The notes below the pieces were generated by a model. That model did not search any database. It saw only the letters and a list, made by a program, of their open reading frames with translations, and was not told the DNA's origin. A stretch of 64,000 nt of DNA. Source: Acorus gramineus. Its lineage: Eukaryota > Streptophyta > Magnoliopsida > Acorales > Acoraceae. The position numbers and the translations under genes are program-made. This document shows positions 37,648 to 50,413 of this stretch, piece after piece (within the stretch, counting starts at the first letter, position 1; every line of letters begins with the position of its first letter). The stretch is from the NCBI GenBank assembly GCA_030737835.1, contig CM060853.1:7221819-7285818 (forward strand). The letters run 5' to 3'.

Positions 37648-40561
37648 CTAGTAAGAATAGATAATGATGATCTAAAAGTCCATATATACTTTTAGACTCA
37701 ATTTTAAATTATATAAAAATTTAATTAATTCAATTACGTAGAAACAAGGCGATTTAAGAACTAGAATAAAGCCTAGAATGAAGCGTAAAACTATATGATC
37801 GAAACCATGATAGTATTTTGAGATTGATGAATATATTAAAAAAAAAAAACACGTACGAGCTACAAACGAGATTCTAAGTGGGACTGAACGTATTATTTTC
37901 TTAACATTGAAGATAGTCATGCATATATAGCTTCTCTGTCCAACATGCAATTTTTACATTCTTTATTTTTTTTATTTTTTTAAGGCATTGTCATATATAT
38001 ATATATATATACACACACACATTAATTTATAGAAATAGTAAAATATTATATTTTTCATTAAATAGTTGTGTATATCTTATTGGGGTTGTGGAATAACATG
38101 ACAGCAAATATTAAGGATTAGTGCAACCACACCTATATTGAAAAGAATAGGAAAAAACTAACATGATCCTATCTAAATTTATTTCCACATATACACGGAG
38201 GATGGAGCAAAAATTTCCTATTGTATATATTTTTGTTTTACCTAATCGATAATAAAATTTAGAATTGTTTCATAATAAAAAAAATTTAGAAACCTGGAGA
38301 GTTGATTATCAATGAAACATATTCTATAGTATGTGAACCCAAGTTTATTGTCAAATTATAGTCTTTTTATTCGAACTGCACTAATAATCTAATAATATTT
38401 AATGCAAACCACCGACTGTGTCCGAATCCGAGCCAACCATTCAGAGCGGATTCAAAGATATATTTTGAAAAAAAATGTTTGATTTTTTCATAAACATAGT
38501 ATATATACTTTTTTAAAATATAAATTATATGTTACAATGAAATGTAAATGTATTTTTTTTCAAAGAGTTGTATACATGTATATATTTTGTTGGATGACAA
38601 TTGAGATACACAAGATTGCATAGATGATGCTCTAACCTTTACTTTATTAAAAGTTTTTTTTATTATATCCAATAAAAAAGTTATTTTTTACTATAACAAG
38701 AGCCCCTTCATGTTCCCCCAATATATTTATCTTACGCACATTATTGTTCCGTGATTTTGTGCTTCGCGGGTTTAAAAACAACAAACATCTTTTAACATGC
38801 TGGAAGAGATGTACTCTCTAAAGAGTTCTATATTAATTTTTTTTTTAAAGGGAAAAGAAAACTTTCCTATAGCAGGATAAAAAAATGAAAAGAAAACTTA
38901 CTTATAGCAAGACAAAAAAGAGCACCCCAATGTGTATTTTATTGCTTTATTTGTAATCATCATGTCATTAATGCAATATGAAGTAATCTAACACAATATA
39001 TACTCAATTATAAAGATAAAAAATAAAAGTATGCATCAATATTATGAATATGTATCTTGTTTTAAAAAAACATATTTCTCCACTAAAAAATTCAAAACAT
39101 TTGCAAACTAATATTTTTTCATAATAAAAAATACAACTTCTTCAAAGCAAGAAAAATGAATAAAACAAAGAAAGAAACACTGCTTCATAGGTAGTTCCAT
39201 GTGGTCATTATGTGAACACATCCTTGATTGAGGAACATGCTCTCCCACATTCACATCTTGGAAGAATCTATGTTTGGTAATCACATCCTCCTCTTTTTTT
39301 CTCTTTTTTTTTTCACATTAAAAACTAATTGACATTTTTTAAAAAATTTAGGGGGAGATGGGGGACACTTTGACTTGCTAGTACAAGATATATATGGTAA
39401 CAAAACACCTCCTCCCTAACTGCCCACCAACAACTAAAACTTTAGTTTAAGATTAAGAGGGATCACCACTAACTACATGCAATGCTGGTTCAATGGCTGG
39501 CCACCATAGTGGGAGCCATGGCTGGCAAGATGGGCTTATTAGACTCAGCACATTCTGATTGGCTGAGCTAACAGTCGCCGTCCGATTGATCGGTTCGGTA
39601 GGGTTTCGCCATGTTGCCTCAACATCAAGCAACACTTGTCATGGGGGTGTGGGGAAGCCCTAATCATATTTGATTAGGTTATTAAAAAGAAGGTGAATAT
39701 GTGGCATGATTTTGAGGGAACATTCTTTCATGTGTTTGAATTGTGAGAGTTATTGTGTGGATCCCATGTTGGAATTGTTTTGAATGACTATTAGGTTTCT
39801 TAGACAATAAGTTTAAACAACTTTTAGAGATTTTATTTTTGTAGAGAGCCGGAGACAATACTTGATCATTGCCATTATGGGACTTATAATTATGAAGAAA
39901 AATGTTGACAACTTAAAAATAGTTAATTTTTTTATATAAAGATCGGTTCGATTTACCAAGGTTTTTTTTTATGTTTATCAGTTAATGCAAAGGTTAGAAT
40001 TATAATTTATTTATAAAAATGTTCAAATCAATCCAACCACCTTATGAGACACTAAACATCAATTTTAGAAAGATTAAATTACATCTAAATGTATTATTAC
40101 ATTTTTCTTTTGTAAAATGTCTTTGTTGGGTGCTTACGACACCCTGAATAAGTAGATATTCAGATTATGAATGTACTAAATATAGAACTCAACAGACATA
40201 AACATGTTCAACTAATAAGTATTTGAGGCACCAAATTATGGAACTTTTTCAAACACTTTAGAAAAATTCAGAGTACTCTTTGTGACTATGCTCAACTCTC
40301 TAATGCTAGAGTGTGTTTGCACTTAACTACATGTTAAAAAAAGTTCCTCACTGAATCTTAAATCTAAAATTCTCCCCACTATATCTCACATCAATTATAC
40401 ACATGGAGATAGATTGATCAACTGAACCATATCTAAAAACAAATACATAGATCTATGTACATGCCATCATAGAGACCATAACCAGACAATAGAAACCATA
40501 AAGACTAATATACTGTTAAGGCCATGGCCCCCTCATCTTTATTCACTGAAAGGGTGTGTAT

Positions 40562-40563
40562 AC

Positions 40564-40602
<39 letters not shown>
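40562..40602 (+). repeat. (GT)n(GA)n compound microsatellite
   Basis: A GT run is followed directly by a GA run in non-coding sequence. Confidence 0.9.
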
Positions 40603-40605
<3 letters not shown>

Positions 40606-42787
40606 CTTGTATGGCCCTACAAATGCCTCCTTTATTCCAAGCTCCTCCACTTCCCCTTCCCCCCCTCCCTCCAACAAGACAAATGCAACCAACAAAAACA
40701 CATAAAACTATGCAAGGCCACCCCCCCCAATAAAGAAGAGCTTTTAAGTGTGTGAGAGAGAGAGAGAGACATGGGACCCTATTGAAAGAAATGCAGCCTT
40801 TTCAAAAGAATAAAAAAAAACATATCTTCCTCCCTACCCTGCATTTTCTTTCCATGGCCAAACACAGCTACCCACTGTTGCATTGGAAGCACACACACGT
40901 GGTTTGTTTTAAGTTAAACTTATACACTTTTTTTTTAAAAAAAAATTTAGACTATTTAAAATTTAATCGAGAGTTACAAAAGTCCAAAAATGATGCGGAA
41001 GTAGGATCAAAATAAAGAAAATGAAAAAAGATGAGGAAGAAGGGAGAAATCTCCCCCCAACTCGAAAAGACTGAGTAGCGGAGGGGGCTATTAGTTGAAA
41101 ATCAAATATTACATGATTATTTTTTACACTTCTACACTTGAAAATAATAAAAGATAATGTTTGGGATAATCCCGCGTGCAATTTCTTATTTTGATTATTT
41201 TTTTAAAGTGCAATGCATATGTTTCATTTGATGAAATACATATCTTATCAACAAATGATATAAGATATGCATATAAGACCTGCATAGAATAATGTCTAAA
41301 GAAAAAAATTTGATTTTGGATATATAATAGACTCCATATTGGCTTGCCCCTCCTAAAAAAATTTCGTTTTCATTCCTTGACATGCAATACGTATAATATA
41401 TTTGAGTTAGTTGTTAAAGATACATAATACATAGAGCTCAAAACTTTTAAATGTTACATATGTACCGGGGAGTAATATATTTGAATTGTCAAAGATACTT
41501 AAAATTCCATGTATTCGTGATTTAATAACCTAAGGAACAATCAAGTTGAGTTGTTAAAGTATGTAAAAACCATGAATGCTTTTAAAACTGTTTAACTTTT
41601 GAAATGTAAACATAAAAAATAATTATAACATTTCAAATGGTGATCACCTTCTGATTTATAGTATTTTTAATATCAGATTCACTGAAACAATGCATGTGCT
41701 CATCCAAAGGAGCCAGGATTCCCTTCCCCTTCTTATTGAATTGCCAGAGATTATGCTTTATGTCTCTAATAGACTTATTAATTATACTAAGCATGGTAAT
41801 GAAGGTTCCTCCTCCATGTCACGCCAACGTGCCGATTAATTAAAATTAAGATTAATTTAATTGGCATTGTCATTAGCTGACACCGGCAGATCGGATTGTC
41901 ATCGGGTCAGACAGTGACCGGACACCTTATGCCCCTGCACGACGACTGGGGGCTCTTCCTGTAACTGATTACCATAGTTGGTAACACGATTATAATTTGG
42001 TTTAATGAAGCTTTAATTTGTATAATTAAGATCTTCCCCTAAACTCGATTAGTACTCATTAAACTATGAGTGAATATCTTATAGAGAAATTGGGGATAGG
42101 AGTCTAAAGTACCTAACAAACAACACAAACAGTTAAGTCTAACAAAAATCATTATGAAAAAAAAGTCAAGTGGTGCCTATGTTCTTAATATAATAAGTAA
42201 AAAAGAGAAAAAGATCATAGCAATTCCGGTTGCAGTCTTCACATGTTCTGTATTTTTTTAAAGGTATATATACTTGTTTAATAAAAAAAACATACGTATC
42301 GAAACAAAAAGGAAGGTGAGGACCAGATGACAGTAAATGTTAAGAGTGTAGAGAGAGAGAGAGCGGGGGAGGGGGATTTGATTGGATGGGCATAAAAAGG
42401 GAAGATATGGGGATTGTTGGAACACACTCTGAAAGATCAGGAGAGACAGACCCATAACTTTCTTTTTTTTCTCATTGTATTGGAGTTGTTGAGAGGGATG
42501 TCTTTGCAACAAGTGAGGAGTGAGAAGAGAGAGAAAAAGAGAGAGATTGATTGTTTTTGTTGTGTTGGACTCTTCTCTAATACCCAACAAGTACTAGTTT
42601 GAAACAGGGGAAAAAAAAGAAGAGAGAAGCAAAAGTAGAGGGAGAGAGAGTTGTTGGGGGATAAAGAGGGTTGTGTTGAGAGGCTCAAAGAACTTTCTCT
42701 CTCTCTCTCTCTCCAAAATCTCTCTTGGTGTCTTTGATCTTGAGAGAGAATTATTAAGTCTATGTTTTCATTGTTTGACAAAGATAA

Positions 42788-44517
42788 ATGGATGAAACAA
42801 GTAGGAGTAAGAGATTCAAGAGAGTGTGTGTGTTTTGTGGGAGCAGGTCAGGGAACAGAACCTCATTCAGTGATGCAGCTCTTCAGCTTGGAAACCAACT
42901 TGTGAGAACAACATTTTCATTCATTATTTTTGTTGTTGTTGTTGTTGTTTTATGAGTTGATGTTCATCATCTCTTGCAGGTTGAGAGAAAGATAGATTTG
43001 GTCTATGGAGGAGGGAGTGTAGGCCTAATGGGTTTGATCTCTCAAACTGTCTTCAATGGAGGATGTCATGTTCTTGGGTATGTTATTTTTTATATCACAT
43101 ATATACACACATTATATGCTGATAAAAAAGTTGAAATTTTTTATTCTCCTAATCACAGTGTCATCCCCAAAGCTCTTATGCCACATGAGGTGAGATTTTC
43201 AGTCTCTTTAAACCTTATCTTTGTTTTTCTCTATATCTAAAGTTTTCAATCATCAAAATAAGAACAGATATCAGGAGAACCAATTGGAGAAGTTAAAATA
43301 GTTGCAGACATGCATGAGAGGAAGTCAGAGATGTCAAGACATGCAGATGCTTTCATTGCCCTCCCTGGTCTTCTTCCCAAACTCACCCACTAAAAACAAA
43401 ACACTTAATTGCTTCATCACCCACTATTAAAATTTTGTTTATCATTATTACATGATCAGGTGGTTATGGAACAATGGAAGAGCTCTTGGAGATGATCACA
43501 TGGTCTCAACTGGGCATTCATGAAAAACCAGTAAAAATTAAATTTTTTTTCCCCTTTCAAACTTTCTGTTACATGTTTTGGTAATCTTTTATTTTTGGGT
43601 ATAGTTTTAACTGTTTCAAGTGCAGGTGGGGCTGTTGAATGTGGATGGGTATTACAATAGCTTGCTTTCACTGTTTGATAAAGGAGTGGAGGAGGGCTTC
43701 ATAGAGAGGTCTGCAAGGCATATAGTGGTCTCAGCAGAGACTGCAGAGGAGCTCATCAGGAAAATGGAGGTAAAATATAATGAGGGAACCTTTGACTGGG
43801 ATGAAGTTCTAATGACTAACTTTTAGCTCTATTTTTTGTCCCAACATGTAACAAAAGATGTACATTATTTGGAAGGTAGATGATCTATATACCTTCCAAT
43901 TGAATGCATATATACATGTTGGAACGAGATTCGGTGTCGTTTTGATTGTACTTAATGAATTAAAAAAAAAAAGTTTTAACCAACCCCACTTTTAGTTTTG
44001 TTTCTCACCCAACATAAAACAAAAGGTATATGATTTCATTCGTACACAATTGGGGATGAGAGTTAGGGTTAAAAACACAATTGGTTCTATCAACACTCTT
44101 TTGAATGTGCTAAATGAATGAAGGATAGAGTTTTAACCTATCCTATTTTTAATCTCAACAGATATCAAACAATAAAATGACTTCATTTGAAAGTGCATAG
44201 CTTCATGTATGCCTTCAAAATGAATGCATGCATGTGTTGGGTCAGAATTAGGGCTACGAATAAGACTAGGGTGTCCCATAGCATTTATTATCATGTACTT
44301 GCTCTTACTTTCTTTCTTTGGATGTTGTATGGGGTGCTGAATTATTTGGACAAAACAAACTTTGTTGTTGATGTTTGATTGTTGGTGTGTGTGTGTGTGT
44401 CTCTCTGTGCAGGAGTATGCACCACTCCATGACAGGGTTGCACCCAGACAAAACTGGGAAGTGGACCAATTATTAGACTCTGCTGCAGCTACTACTCCCA
44501 CCACCACCCAACACTAG
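42788..44517 (+). CDS. LOG: Cytokinin riboside 5'-monophosphate phosphoribohydrolase (LOG)
   Basis: Seven exons give 220 residues in phase: 42788-42901, 42980-43077, 43159-43189, 43268-43367, 43460-43530, 43626-43769, 44413-44517. The enzyme releases the free active cytokinin base from its nucleotide in one step; it is usually cytosolic and nuclear. The Rossmann-like fold begins with [12 protein letters not shown], followed by [12 protein letters not shown]. The family signature PGGYGTMEE is at 114-122, split by an intron after PG, with MHERKSEM upstream. The length matches the family. Exon 3 is only 31 nt. The start lies at ATAAATGGATG; it is the first ATG that gives the family N-terminus. 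The leader is rich in GA and CT repeats. The C-terminal tail ([12 protein letters not shown]) is variable, as in other members. Confidence 0.96.
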
Positions 44518-46568
44518 TCCTACAAGTGGGCATATGTCCTTACTTTCCTACTTGCAACCCCTCATGAACCCCCCCTTCAAAATTGTACATGTATATATAC
44601 CTCATCTATCATTTTTTTTAATGCACTTTCAGTAAAAACAAGTGAAAGTGTTCCCCCTCTTTCTCTCTCCATCTCTAACAACCATGCATGTGTATTTTTT
44701 GTATGCATGCACTTGGGGGGAGGGAGGGGGGATGTCCTTGTATTGTTCTTTGTGACATGTATGTAAAAAAAAAAAAAAAATGTACTTCCATGAGTGCAGA
44801 TAATACTGATCTGATGGTGTATTTGAATCCTGCCTTTGTACCTACCTTTTCAGAATTTTTTGTACATGAGTATTTTTTTGCTATAATATGATGTTTGGTA
44901 TTTGCTATTTCGAGCTGCTGGCAGTCTTGTAATTATGTTTATTGTGAAGGACTTACTCGTCAATCGTTCTAATTTATTTATTATATGGGTGTTGTTCGTT
45001 ATGTATGCATTATTTGTTAGATGAACATGTGATTTCTTCTTTTTTTTTTTTTTTTTGCATTATGGGTATATATATGAAATGAATACGAGAAAGTGAAACA
45101 CTTGAGTGTTATATGCAGGGATTATCTTTAACATTATTCTTATTGTATTTTTTTTGGCTTTCAAAATAAATATATTTAGTACTTATTTCCTATGCATATA
45201 TAAGTGTAACATGTATGGTTTCCATATGCACCAACTCACATTCATAAGAGGGGTGACTTTTATTTACTTTTTTATATTTTTGGTATTCTGGTTAGATTTT
45301 AATGTGTGGACTAAAAACCTCTTCACATTTTCATTTTTTTTTTTTTTTTATTTCTTGTGGACTTGTGGTAGTACTGTTGGCTTGTGTGTTTGGCCCCCAC
45401 TTGACAACTGACCACTTTGTTGTTAGTGCAATTTCAACCTACCCAACCCTTGTTATTATTATTATTTTTATATAAATCAAGGTATCATCAGATGATCTAT
45501 GGGAAACTAACATTTGGCATTAGTTTAACGTCAGTGCGATTATCTATGCATGATTCAGAGATACTAAGCTTACTTTAAAAAGAATAAAGTTCTAACATCT
45601 AGGAGAGTTTTTTTTTAAAAAAACATATTGTGGTATAGCCAGCATGAGCATCTCATTTTTTTCCCCCATATTATATAGTTTTCAAATTGATCTAGATTCC
45701 CTTAATTAATGTACATAAACTCTCTTCTTCAACTTGACATGTGACCATCTATTAGGTTGTCTTTACTCATACATTAGGATATGATTAAGGAGATCAAGTA
45801 TAATTTTAAATACAAGATGATTAAGAGCAATATAATTTCTCAAATCCCTCCTTTTTAAAGGTATTAAATTAATATAAAAATTTGTGATTTCTTACTAAGA
45901 AATTTTTTATGAATCATAAGACAGGCCCAATTTGTCAAGAAGAGCCCACTCACACATCACCATGTTACGGGTTCATTAATGTTTAGTAAAAAGAAAATGA
46001 TACACTCAGTTACATTCACCAATCAAAACTCAGACCTTACATGTTTTCATTTTTTTTTAAATAATAAACATCATCTAATGAAGTATATGCTTTGATAAAA
46101 AATACATATTGCTCCATTTCGAGTTGCATGAACTCATTTTTAATAAGTGTTAAAAAATATTTAGTGAAGTATATACATTATCCTAAACGAAATATATGCT
46201 TAACTGAATCTGTAATGAGGTATGCATAGGTCTGTGTTTTGGACTAAAAAAAAACTGAGTGTAGCAACACTCTTAGTAAAAAAAAAGAATGTTATACTCA
46301 GTTGTCCCTGCAACTTTTGTAGCTCAAAGGCGTGTTTTGAATTTTTTTGAAGTATATACGTATCTACTAAAGTATATATTTTAACAAAAAATAAAATACA
46401 TACTCCAGTGAATTGAATACATACTGTTTAATTTTCTAGTAGAGTATATATTTAGAAAGTAGAATACATACTATTAGACTTTTTTTTTTAAGTTTATATA
46501 TTTGGATAATGAGGTATACTTTTTTATATATATAAAACATTTATTCATATAAATTGTATCATGCAGGG

Positions 46569-47040
46569 TAAGCCTGTCAATCGAACGGATACGGATCGGA
46601 TATGCTAATATCCATATCCTAACTTTCGGATTCGGATACGAATATTAATTTTCGGATTCGGATCCCTTCGGATACGGATATTTTTCGGATAATTGATATG
46701 CTTAAATATTGACATTAATTTAGATAATCATGTGATATTTTAAAGAGATGTCAAAATTAAAATTGAGATTTTTTAAGGTTATTCTTTTTTTCAAATATTA
46801 TACATTGAAAATTTAATAGTATTATAATATATTACCATTGTGTTTAATCATACAAGATAACTATATGGGTAATATATAATTCAAATATATATATTTTTAT
46901 AATATATGTCGGATACGGATATTTTTCAGATCGGATAGACTGATATCCATATCTGCACTCCGAATCTTTGAAGATCAGATATTTTTTTATTTTTTAGATA
47001 CTGATTCGGATTAGATTCATATTTTTTTCATATAATTGAC
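46569..47040. mobile_element. Truncated hAT-like MITE
   Basis: The left end TAAGCCTGTCAATCGAACGG resembles the terminus of the element in sulfite reductase intron 1 (TAGGCCTGTCAACGG). The interior repeats CGGATACGGATA and CGGATTCGGAT motifs near both ends. The right end stops at ATATAATTGAC without the expected AGGCCTA, so the last bases are lost where the next element begins. Confidence 0.55.
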
Positions 47041-47052
47041 CGATTTAATGCA

Positions 47053-48209
47053 AGGGGCGGCAATGGTGGGGTCAAATGACCCCCATCAAATTTATAAAAA
47101 AAAACAAACAAACCAACCCACCATCAACGAACGGTGCTGATAAACCAAGGGCGTAAAGAAGCAAAGAAACAATACAACCGTCGCTGATCCCAACATCTCA
47201 TCACAATATAAGCAACACGTGGTGCATGGGATGAGGCATGAAATTATCAAAATGCCCTACCAAGGTAAAATTACGAAAGTGCTATGTGAGATGATTTTGT
47301 TCCTATTGTGTTAAATTATAGGAAATTATAGGATAAAAAAAAAATAAGAGTATTGAAACGCCAGTTTATCGTTGATCATGTTTCTGATCTCCTCTTTCTA
47401 CTTTGTTTTAAGTGTTTAATCATTGATTTGATTTTAGTTTTTGTTTTCTTTCACCATTTTTTAATATTAATCTAAATCTCTCTTCAAATTGCATAATTGT
47501 TTATGAATAATAAACAAAACCCATCAACATTATACATTTTCTTCATTCACCTGTTTGTGTGTATCAAAAGCCCCTTCACTTGTCTGTATATTCAAATATA
47601 ATTTTATATATGCTTGGGGGGAGGGGGCATCTTAAGAGTGTTTTGAGAAGGTGGGGTGGGCCTTTAGTTGTTTAATTTTGTTTATACAAATTTTATTTTA
47701 CAAATTGTGCAATTTACTCAATGGATAAATTTAAAAAAAAAACTAACTATAGAACAAGATTTTTCTCCTATCAAAGAAAATAGTGAGGCTAAGCAAAGTC
47801 ATGTTGATGTGAACAATCTTTCTTCGATCTAGTGCTTAGAAAAAAAAAAAGAGAAGAAAAGCTTATCATTCTAATGATCGTGACGAAATAAGAAGGGCAT
47901 ATATTCAAAAAGGTCTTTGTCAACCTTTTGAGTATAAATTCCCTCAAAGCGATATTGGTGGAGTCTTACGTCAATTTAATCCTGCTTGGTTTAAAGATAT
48001 TGATAGAGACAATTGTAAAATTTTATATATTGAAAATCTTTGATCTCTTTTCTTAGATGGTTTAGTTTTTGTTAATGTACATTATTCTATTTTGAAAAGA
48101 AAAGTTTATGTTTTTTTATAAATATATGATAAGAGTAAATTTTTTAAAAATTTTGTAAATTTTTTTATTTGTAACCCCATCTATGAAAATTCCAGGAGCA
48201 ACCACTGGT
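47053..48209 (+). mobile_element. Decayed hAT transposon (TTF/MYM zinc-finger type)
   Basis: The left end (AAGGGGCGGCAATGG, then GGGTCAAATGACCCCC) and right end (AACCCCATC, then AATTCCAGGAGCAACCACTG) resemble the ends of plant hAT elements that usually read CAGGGGCGGAGCC and GGCTCCGCCACTG. A transposase fragment lies inside at 47721-48043. No matching 8-bp flanks remain, and the boundaries are approximate. Confidence 0.6.
47721..48043 (+). pseudogene. Remnant of hAT transposase N-terminus
   Basis: Three consecutive reading frames give transposase-like sequence. It starts at ATG 47721 (MDKFKKKTN), continues with SPIKENSEAKQSHVDVNN, and then RDEIRRAYIQKGLCQPFEYK (from 47879) and FNPAWFKDI. The order MD-F-KK, then RR-YIQKGPCQP, F-PQ and F-WF is characteristic of the TTF-type/MYM zinc-finger region that precedes plant hAT transposases. 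Stops and frame changes separate the pieces, and nothing downstream continues, so it is dead. Confidence 0.7.
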
Positions 48210-49299
48210 ATCATGTATATATACATTTTTCGATATATATTTTTTTTTAGTGTTGGTTGAGTCAAAATTACATAGTTAGTGATTGGATGACGCACTTTTC
48301 CCATATTCCTCTATTTGTTTGTCTTCTTCACCGGAGCTCCATAAGAAGAGTATAGGTTGAGTGGAGTACATATTATGATAGATTGATAGTTGATTTTGTA
48401 CATTATATTAGTGACATAGCGACGGTAAACAAGATTATAAAATAAACTCAGTGTATTATCTCAATTAGTTGTTAATAGTAAATTGATTCCTTCTCCCTCT
48501 CTTTCCGTGGATGTAGCTATATTATCGAACTACTTTTTTTTTTTGTGTTTTTAAATTATTCTACAAAGTGCTAAGGTTGAACCTTACTTTGACAACACAA
48601 AAGTTTATTTCATTCAAGTGGGGACTTAAGTTCTTTTCAAATTCACCATTGAACCAACCCACTTTATATTTCTACATGCATGTAGACAATAATTTGAGTT
48701 TGATTGATCATTCCTTTCATCATATGAAGCAGTAATGATGATGTGATTCTGAATCTGTCTCTTGTGATCATGTCAATGATGTCTTTTTAATATTGTTTCA
48801 AAATCTTCAATATCATCCTCGTTGAAAGCATGTTCACACACTTTTTTTTCTTCTTTTCATGTGTGATCTTATTATTGTATTCATATGCTTTATTTTGAAA
48901 GGCATACAATACTCATATATGGACATTTATTTGGAATGTCTATATTTAAGACATCAAATATGACTAAAATTAAAACTGAATAAAATCTTATCTATTTCTT
49001 AATATACCACTCAACTAAAAAAATAGCTTGTACATCTCATGCATCCTTTTTTTTTTAAAAAAAATATTTATATACTTACAACCATGGATAGTGGTGCAGA
49101 CATGCAAATGCACGAAAAAAAAAAAAAAAAAAGATACATCCCTTTTAAAAAGACCATGAAATAATTAAATTACCTCTATTCTCTAACTTTAAGAAAAATA
49201 TAAAACAGTGATAAGGGACAATTTGATCTTTTGTTAGAAATAATATGTTTATGTTATTGTTTATAAAAACTTGACTAAACAAATACATAAAAGTAAATA

Positions 49300-49397
49300 A
49301 TGACCATATCTGAGTTTTTTTACATCTATCCCAAATAAGGACTTACACGGTATTACTCGTATTTACGAGGACATGGATGTCTTTTAACGAAATAAAA
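49300..49397. mobile_element. End of a foldback-related element
   Basis: The segment contains GAGTTTTTTTACATC, then AAGGACTTACACGG and GAGGACATGGATGTCTTTTAA. It parallels the right terminus of the foldback element at 36445-37647 (AAGGACTCATATGAG, then TAGATGTCTTTAA). The opposite end could not be placed with confidence. Confidence 0.4.
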
Positions 49398-49599
49398 AAT
49401 CCCGTATATTCCCCCCTCAAAAAAAGGAATCCCAATGTCGGCATTTACCGCGAAAAACCCTAACCGCAGACAAGTCCACGAGTCCATTCAAATGCCCAAA
49501 CTACCCCTCTAACGACACGGTCCAATCCAAGCCAACCGTGCAGGACAGAGGAGTAATTTTCGAGAAAGATCGTAGCCTTATCTGTCTTTTAAAACATTT

Positions 49600-49736
49600 T
49601 CTTTTTCGAGGGAAGAAAAACAAAAGACTCGGTCTCTCTCTCTCTCTCTTCCATCCTTAAATGGAATTCAAAAACAAAAATCCGTGAATTTTAGGTTTTA
49701 CTTTGACTTACTTTGGGGAATTCTTCACTTCGATCG
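49600..49736 (+). other. Probable non-coding first exon of the NF-YA gene
   Basis: It contains a CT-rich stretch and ends CGATCG before a GTAAGTCC donor at 49737. The coding exon would then be reached from an acceptor near 50378 (GTTGAAG). The 5' boundary is a guess. Confidence 0.45.
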
Positions 49737-50090
49737 GTAAGTCCATCTCATGTTGTTAGGGCTTTGTTTGTGATTCGTTTCAATTTGTTCTGTGACTTGG
49801 GCTTTCTTTTTTTCGCTTCTGTATGAGACGGTTGTTTCATGTTTTGGATTTCAAAAAGGACAAATTGAATTCCAAATTTAGAGGTTGTGAAAAAATATTA
49901 TCTTTTTTAAAAAAAATTGGTGATATTGTGGTGGGATTTTTTTTTGCTTTATAGAGTGATTTATCTGATTATGAATGATAGAATTTCATATGATATCAGA
50001 TATAGAACAATTTATACTTTTTATAAGATTGGGGTTTTTGTTGGGAGTCCTCAAAGATTCTTTTTTTCCTTTGATTTTAATGTTTCCATC

Positions 50091-50340
50091 TTTAGCTTCA
50101 CATATTTTTTTGGATTTTCGGAGATTTAGTACCTTTTCATGATTGCATAATCTTTAAAGAGTCATTTTTTAAATCTTTTAATTCCATATTTAGCTTCGAA
50201 TATTTTTTTTGGATTTTCGGAGATTTAGTACTCTTTCATGATTGCATAATCTTTAAAGAGTCATTTTTTAAATCTTTTAATTCCATATTTAGCTTCACAT
50301 ACTATTCTTGGATTTTCATAGATATTACACCCATTTATGA
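50091..50340 (+). repeat. 99-bp tandem repeat in the leader intron
   Basis: TTTAGCTTC starts at 50091, 50189 and 50288, and each copy continues with TGGATTTTCGGAGATTTAG and later GATTGCATAATC. The first two copies are nearly identical and the third is partial and diverged. Confidence 0.85.
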
Positions 50341-50413
50341 CTCCACAATCAACCTGTCTTCTTATTTGGTTGTTGAAGGGAGTGGTGAATTGGGGGAACA
50401 AATATTCCCCACC

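Larger units (their letters stand above)
35092..42787. other. 7.7-kb gene-poor region
   Basis: It lies between the divergent sulfite reductase and LOG genes. It holds a G/A-rich tract (about 36020-36185), a large foldback element (36445-37647), short AT and AC runs (about 37993-38022), GT/GA repeats (40562-40602) and the GA/CT-rich LOG leader (about 42340-42720). ORFs here are short, low-complexity and without splice context, so I call no gene. Confidence 0.65.
44518..49600. other. 5-kb intergenic region with transposon remains
   Basis: After the LOG 3' UTR come AT-rich DNA, a truncated hAT-like element (46569-47040), a decayed hAT with transposase remnant (about 47053-48209), and the end of a foldback-related element near 49300-49397. 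No intact gene. Confidence 0.6.

Noticed and set aside
40524..40733. 69-residue ORF with VCVCVCVRERERE
   Set aside because: It is the translation of a (GT)n(GA)n microsatellite.
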